35,675 bases of DNA from Alkalibaculum sporogenes (GTDB lineage Bacteria; Bacillota; Clostridia; Eubacteriales; Alkalibacteraceae), in assembly GCF_009362815.1 (NCBI RefSeq), contig NZ_WHNX01000026.1, positions 1 through 35,675 of the forward strand, given 5' to 3'. This document shows positions 32,663 through 35,675 of this stretch, in pieces. Numbering within the stretch: position 1 is the stretch's first letter; each line of letters begins with the position of its first letter. The notes beneath the pieces were generated by a model. It ran no database searches and had not been told where the DNA came from. It was given only the letters and a program-made list of their open reading frames with translations. The translations under genes and the position numbers were made by a program.

Positions 32663-32712
32663 AAAGCAAGTTTTACTCTATAATAAATTGTCTCTGGTAT
32701 GAAAATCCAGAC

Positions 32713-32922
32713 TTAATTCTTATTGTTTTTCAAAATATTATCTATTACAATTTTATCAACATCAATAAATCTGCCATATATTTTTTTATATCTTTTATTA
32801 TTGCTCATATCCAAACGGTAAGCACCAGAATCTTTAGTCCATTTATATTGATTAAAATCGCCCCATCGAATTGATTTTGGTATATCAGTAAATATATACA
32901 ATCCCCTATCTGTAATAATCAA
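32713..32922 (-). pseudogene. DUF5673-like C-terminal remnant
   Basis: Open frame of 69 residues from a TTG with no ribosome binding site. The text IITDRGLYIFTD, IRWGDFNQYKW and a final KIVIDNIL helix resemble the C-terminal half of DUF5673 (PH-like) proteins, which normally have membrane helices first. Plausible domain sequence (NQKYPKL) continues in frame upstream of the TTG until a stop inside the amidotransferase 3' end, so the N-terminal half seems to have been lost at this junction. It could still be translated as a short product. A terminator follows. Confidence 0.5.
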
Positions 32923-32945
32923 TTTAGGGTATTTTTGATTTAAAC

Positions 32946-33593
32946 TTAACCAGCAAGCTGAAGAAATCTTCTAAGCAAAATCCCTCCATAAGAATTTTCA
33001 TTTATTGATTCACACAAAGGAGCATCTGGATATTCAGGATGAAACTGTACTCCCCATACTTTGTTTCCAAAAGAAACTGCATGGTTAGACTCAAAATTGT
33101 TCTTTGCAAGAACACGTGCATTTTTAGGTAATTTAGTTACGGTCTGAGAATGTGAGACATATGCAGAAAAGTTCGATGGTAAAATACCAAGCAAAGGATC
33201 TCTGCGTCCTTCATTAGTAAGTTGTATTTCCACTTTTCCACTTTCCTCACCTAACTCGTGATAGTCTACTTTGCCACCTAAAGTTTGCGCTAACAACTGA
33301 TGCCCGAAGCAAATACCTAAAATAGGTATCTGTTTCTGTACAATACTTTTTAGCCATCTAGATGTTGCAATACTCCATGGTTCTGAATCTGTAACCATAG
33401 ATGGGGAACCTGTTATAATGATCGACGATACTCCTTCAATGGAAGAAGGTATTATATTTTCGTATACAGATGCAACTATTACATCCTCCATCGTAACTCC
33501 TGCATATCTAGCTATGCGAAAATCACAATCGCCACATTTTTTTACAACTGATTTATTTGATACTCCTGTTTTGATAATAAGTAGTTTGCTCAT
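32946..33593 (-). CDS. Class I glutamine amidotransferase-like protein
   Basis: 215 residues, a stand-alone GATase domain like that of GMP synthase. Nucleophile Cys95 in GICFGHQLL, with H185 and E187 in VQFHPEY, complete the triad; ITGSPSMVTD forms the oxyanion side. It should release ammonia from glutamine or hydrolyse a gamma-glutamyl amide, but no synthase partner lies nearby. GGGGG is 7 nt before the ATG. Alternative: gamma-glutamyl peptide hydrolase of the PuuD kind, which is less like it in the motif around Cys. Confidence 0.88.
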   Translation of the reverse strand: MSKLLIIKTGVSNKSVVKKCGDCDFRIARYAGVTMEDVIVASVYENIIPSSIEGVSSIIITGSPSMVTDSEPWSIATSRWLKSIVQKQIPILGICFGHQLLAQTLGGKVDYHELGEESGKVEIQLTNEGRRDPLLGILPSNFSAYVSHSQTVTKLPKNARVLAKNNFESNHAVSFGNKVWGVQFHPEYPDAPLCESINENSYGGILLRRFLQLAG

Positions 33594-33674
33594 TATTATA
33601 CCCCCATAAATCTATACCAGTAATTATAAATTTATCTCATAGTATTCATATATGTTTTATATAATTTTATTGCT

Positions 33675-33715
33675 AAATGAAAAAAAAGTCAATACATTTA
33701 TGACTTTTTTTCATT
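33675..33715 (-). terminator. Terminator of the DUF2089-YvlD operon
   Basis: AAATGAAAAAAA-GTC (from 33675) pairs with GACTTTTTTTCATTT (33702 onward), about 14 bp, ending both strands with T or A runs. It lies about 65 bp past the stop of the last gene. Confidence 0.85.
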
Positions 33716-33781
33716 TAAATTACTGAAGGGTGTTATCTATTAGAATGTGTCGATTAAATTAAATATAAAACATTTATATAG

Positions 33782-34117
33782 TTATTTTAACTTTTTACCT
33801 ACCAAGTTACCAAAAGATATTATAAATGAGATAAACAAAGCAGTGGTAAAATTAGGAATCTTAATACCTTGAACTATAAAATCTGTAATTAACAGCATCC
33901 AAGTGTTAACTACAAAAGTAAACAATCCAATAGTTAAGATGTTAATAGGTAATGATATTAATAAGATTAATGGTCTAATAAACAGATTAATCATCCATAA
34001 AACGCTACCTGCAATCACAAGATCAGTCATACTATTGTATAAAACATTTGGAAATACAAGAGTGCTTATATAAAGTAATGCTACATTAATAATAATTTTG
34101 GTTAATATTTTGGACAT
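33782..34117 (-). CDS. YvlD-type small membrane protein (phage holin 4 superfamily)
   Basis: 111 residues with four predicted helices: ILTKIIINVALLYI, LVIAGSVLWMINLFI, ILTIGLFTFVVNTWMLLI and TALFISFIISFGNL, and the IRPLILLISLPINILTIGLF core of the family. Despite the Pfam holin name, chromosomal members are not lysis proteins and go with envelope-stress genes in Bacillus (yvlABCD). AGGAG lies 8 nt before the ATG. It is last in a four-gene operon led by a DUF2089 regulator. Role unknown. Confidence 0.87.
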   Translation of the reverse strand: MSKILTKIIINVALLYISTLVFPNVLYNSMTDLVIAGSVLWMINLFIRPLILLISLPINILTIGLFTFVVNTWMLLITDFIVQGIKIPNFTTALFISFIISFGNLVGKKLK

Positions 34118-34128
34118 TATTTCGCTCC

Positions 34129-34449
34129 TTAATATACTGATACTTTAATGTATACTTCATCAAAGTCAACTTCTAATAATGTAGTTCCTCTAAGTAATTT
34201 TAATTCACTTAAGATTTGATGTATCATTTCTATAATATTACTAAAAGGTAACCCAGTTTCATTTAAAACTTTGTTAATTATTATTTTATTCTGTTTTGGA
34301 AATATAAATGTCATTACTTCTAAAAGATCTTTAAAAGCTTCAAACAACTCTGAAAATGAATAAAGAGATATTGGAAAGGTAAATCGAATTTTTCCCTTAC
34401 CTCTATACTTAATAATTATAATTCCAGCATTTCTTCTGTTAATCAACAT
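34129..34449 (-). CDS. Small protein resembling the C-terminal domain of its upstream neighbour
   Basis: 106 residues, no known family by eye. It overlaps the upstream gene by 11 bp. FPISLYSFSELFEAF, NIIEMIHQILSEL and the last strands TTLLEVDFDEVYIKVSVY line up with PLGLVQVASNLVKF, EIVNMINEGLTDG and the EMKVEIYVD end of the preceding protein, so it looks like a diverged copy of that domain without the SHOCT-like part. No membrane segment or catalytic motif is seen. It may pair with the neighbour through this domain. Confidence 0.75.
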   Translation of the reverse strand: MLINRRNAGIIIIKYRGKGKIRFTFPISLYSFSELFEAFKDLLEVMTFIFPKQNKIIINKVLNETGLPFSNIIEMIHQILSELKLLRGTTLLEVDFDEVYIKVSVY

Positions 34450-34852
34450 AAATTTCGACCTTCATTTCTCCTTCTTCCTCATCATTAATATCTACATCTA
34501 CTATTTTTCCATCAGTTAGACCTTCATTAATCATATTAACTATTTCATCAAAATCGATAGTTGCTAGATCAATACCTTTTTCTTTCAATTGATTTTGCGC
34601 TTCTTTTGGAATAAATTTAACTAAATTTGAAGCTACTTGGACTAGTCCCAGGGGTATATTCACGTCTACTTTTTTTATACTTGTACTACCACTCACTTTA
34701 ATTCTAAGAAATCTATTTGATATATTAGTAGTTTTCTTTGTGTTTTTTGTTTCCGTAGAACCTTCTATTGCATCTAATAAATCTAAACCATCTTCAGCAG
34801 TAATTATACCTTGTGCTATCATTTCAAGAATTTTTAGTTTTTCCTTACTCAT
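34439..34852 (-). CDS. SHOCT-like domain protein (YvlB-like N terminus)
   Basis: 137 residues. N-terminal SHOCT-like helix pair (EKLKILEMIAQGIITAEDGLDLLDAI), a linker rich in Thr and Lys, then an alpha/beta domain from about 45 (RFLRIKVSGSTSIKKVDVNI to VEIYVD). The ATG at 34852 has AGGAG 8 nt upstream; a GTG at 34861 would touch that site and add three residues. Proteins of this sort accompany DUF2089 regulators and YvlD membrane proteins in Firmicutes. Molecular role unknown; soluble. Confidence 0.82.
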   Translation of the reverse strand: MSKEKLKILEMIAQGIITAEDGLDLLDAIEGSTETKNTKKTTNISNRFLRIKVSGSTSIKKVDVNIPLGLVQVASNLVKFIPKEAQNQLKEKGIDLATIDFDEIVNMINEGLTDGKIVDVDINDEEEGEMKVEIYVD

Positions 34853-34868
34853 TTTACTCACTCCTAAT

Positions 34869-35255
34869 TTATTTTAACTTATTTAATTTTACTGCAGCAT
34901 CTTTAACAGATATTTCACCTTTTTCTACTGAAATTAATATATTTTCCCTTTGTTCATCAACAATCTTATCTTCCTGATAATGATCTAATTTATAACCTAG
35001 TGATTCGATTAAATTGTCTAGCTTACTTCGTACAGTTGGATATGAAATGCTAAGAGCTTTTTCTACATCTTTAATACTACCTCTACTCTGTATAAACACT
35101 TCTAAAAAATCTAATTGTTCTTGCGGTAGTTGGCAAAATTTGCAATTTAAAAAATCACCTTCTATCTTTGTATTACACTTTTTACAACTTAGCTTTCTAA
35201 CTAATAATTGATCTCCACATACTGGACATTTGCTAGGTGTTTTAAAATATTTCAT
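34869..35255 (-). CDS. DUF2089 zinc-ribbon/HTH regulator
   Basis: 128 residues. A zinc ribbon with C10-x2-C13 and C24-x2-C27 plus a further C38-x2-C41 pair, then a helix-turn-helix near 58-85 (SIKDVEKALSISYPTVRSKL), and a C-terminal SHOCT-like helix (ISVEKGEISVKDAAVKLNKL) that repeats the motif found in the next gene. This fits a DNA-binding regulator that may bind its neighbour. AGGAG lies 7 nt before the ATG. It is first in the operon and likely autoregulated at 35311-35339. Confidence 0.88.
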   Translation of the reverse strand: MKYFKTPSKCPVCGDQLLVRKLSCKKCNTKIEGDFLNCKFCQLPQEQLDFLEVFIQSRGSIKDVEKALSISYPTVRSKLDNLIESLGYKLDHYQEDKIVDEQRENILISVEKGEISVKDAAVKLNKLK

Positions 35256-35310
35256 TTTGCAGCTCCTTTAATATTTAAATCAAGACTAGTAAAAATTATT
35301 TTCTATATAC

Positions 35311-35339
35311 AATGTATCATTTGCTTTAAATATTGTCAA
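35311..35339 (-). promoter_or_regulatory. Promoter of the DUF2089 operon
   Basis: Minus strand: -35 TTGACA (35334-35339), 17-bp spacer, -10 TACATT (35311-35316). The promoter spans an inverted pair, ACAAT at one end and ATTGT at the other, which could be an operator. The rest of 35256-35444 is AT-rich and holds nothing else I can name. Confidence 0.65.
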
Positions 35340-35444
35340 CAGTATTCTTAATTATATTAATTTACTTATTAATATAATTAATATATATTAGTATTAATAT
35401 CAATATAGTTAATGTCAGCTCATGTTACTGGATAGTTCGCCTGT

Positions 35445-35675
35445 TTACCTTCGCGATTACTTAAAGAAACATGCTTCGCCTGTTTCTTTCCGCTACGCGG
35501 GTAGTCGCCAAATGTCTGCAAGCAGACGCTTGGCTCGTTACCTTCGCGATTACTTAAAGAAACATGCTTTGCCTGTTTCTTTCCGCTACGCGGGTAGTCG
35601 CCAAATGTCTGCAAGCAGACGCTTGGCTCGTTACCTTCGCGATTACTTAAAGAAACATGCTTTGCCTGTTTCTTT
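35445..35675. repeat. 93-bp tandem repeat array, running off the window end
   Basis: Copies at 35445-35537, 35538-35630 and a partial from 35631. Copies 1 and 2 differ at a single base (C/T in the first loop). Each unit holds three hairpins: AAAGAAACA/TGTTTCTTT with a 9-nt loop, CCGC-TAC-GCGG, and a 12-bp stem around GTCTGC-AA-GCAGAC. The outer arms GTAGTCGC and GCGATTAC can close the last part. The unit is 31 codons long, so it makes an open frame by chance. No cas-like spacers and no transposase are seen. Array length beyond the window is unknown. Confidence 0.92.

Noticed and set aside
33782-34117. Prophage holin
   Set aside because: No lysin or phage genes around; it belongs to a chromosomal YvlD-type operon.
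35420-35614. 64-residue open frame on the minus strand across the tandem array
   Set aside because: The 93-bp unit is a multiple of three, so it stays open by repetition; no ribosome binding site, and the sequence is explained by structured repeats.
35445-35675. CRISPR array
   Set aside because: Units are 93 bp, directly abutting and nearly identical throughout, with no unique spacers and no cas genes.

Overview
The window comes from an AT-rich (low-GC) Gram-positive anaerobe of the Clostridia. This rests on near-perfect AGGAGG ribosome binding sites, frequent TTG/GTG starts, anaerobic enzymes (flavodiiron FprA, radical SAM, Fe-S flavin enoate-reductase type), a DUF4179/ECF sigma pair and Firmicute-type promoters and LexA box. 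The genus cannot be fixed from sequence reading alone. Almost every gene lies on the minus strand; only the small secreted protein (20286-20681) and the TetR regulator (29724-30371) are on plus.

Layout: (1) 1-319 holds two 99-bp direct repeats. (2) 320-2747 is a minus-strand run: radical SAM DNA-repair-type protein, its usual partner of the TIGR03915 type, then methylglyoxal synthase. A consensus-matching Gram-positive LexA (SOS) box overlaps the -35 of a good sigma-A promoter upstream. (3) 3017-4844 is an ECF sigma factor overlapping its DUF4179 membrane anti-sigma gene. (4) 5021-6910 encodes flavodiiron protein FprA and shikimate kinase. (5) 7067-11079 is a CsbB/GtrB-type polyprenyl-phosphate glycosyltransferase overlapping a GtrA-YfhO fusion, which puts a whole three-step surface glycosylation path in two genes. 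(6) 11403-20018 is a giant cyclic beta-1,2-glucan synthase-like protein (NdvB/Cgs type). (7) 20849-27853 is a seven-gene operon resembling dlt: transglutaminase, Asp/Glu-type racemase, adenylation enzyme, acyl carrier protein, MBOAT, DltD/SGNH-like protein and lipoprotein. It differs from true dlt in carrying a racemase, in lacking the Cys that DltA uses to select D-Ala, and in having Cys at the Ser position of the SGNH block. (8) 28083-32362 holds a UroD-fold protein with a 48-residue companion, a divergent TetR regulator, and a convergent Fe-S flavin oxidoreductase. A perfect 29-bp palindrome sits between UroD and TetR. (9) 32713-33593 holds a DUF5673-like remnant and a class I glutamine amidotransferase. 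(10) 33782-35255 is a four-gene operon: DUF2089 regulator, SHOCT-like protein, a small protein resembling the C-terminal domain of that neighbour, and a YvlD-type membrane protein.

A family of hairpin-rich intergenic repeats links the window. Copies or fragments occur at about 145-270, 2888-2975, 11290-11357, 20746-20774 (inverted) and, as a 93-bp tandem array, 35445-35675. Four of the five loci lie directly after the stop codon of a minus-strand operon, two of them behind an extra stem-loop.

Taken together, regions 5-7 look like an envelope-decoration neighbourhood (lipid-linked sugar transfer, cyclic glucan synthesis, aminoacyl or other acyl transfer). The best candidate for an undescribed system is the racemase-containing dlt-like operon. 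The second is the LexA-controlled radical SAM repair pair.
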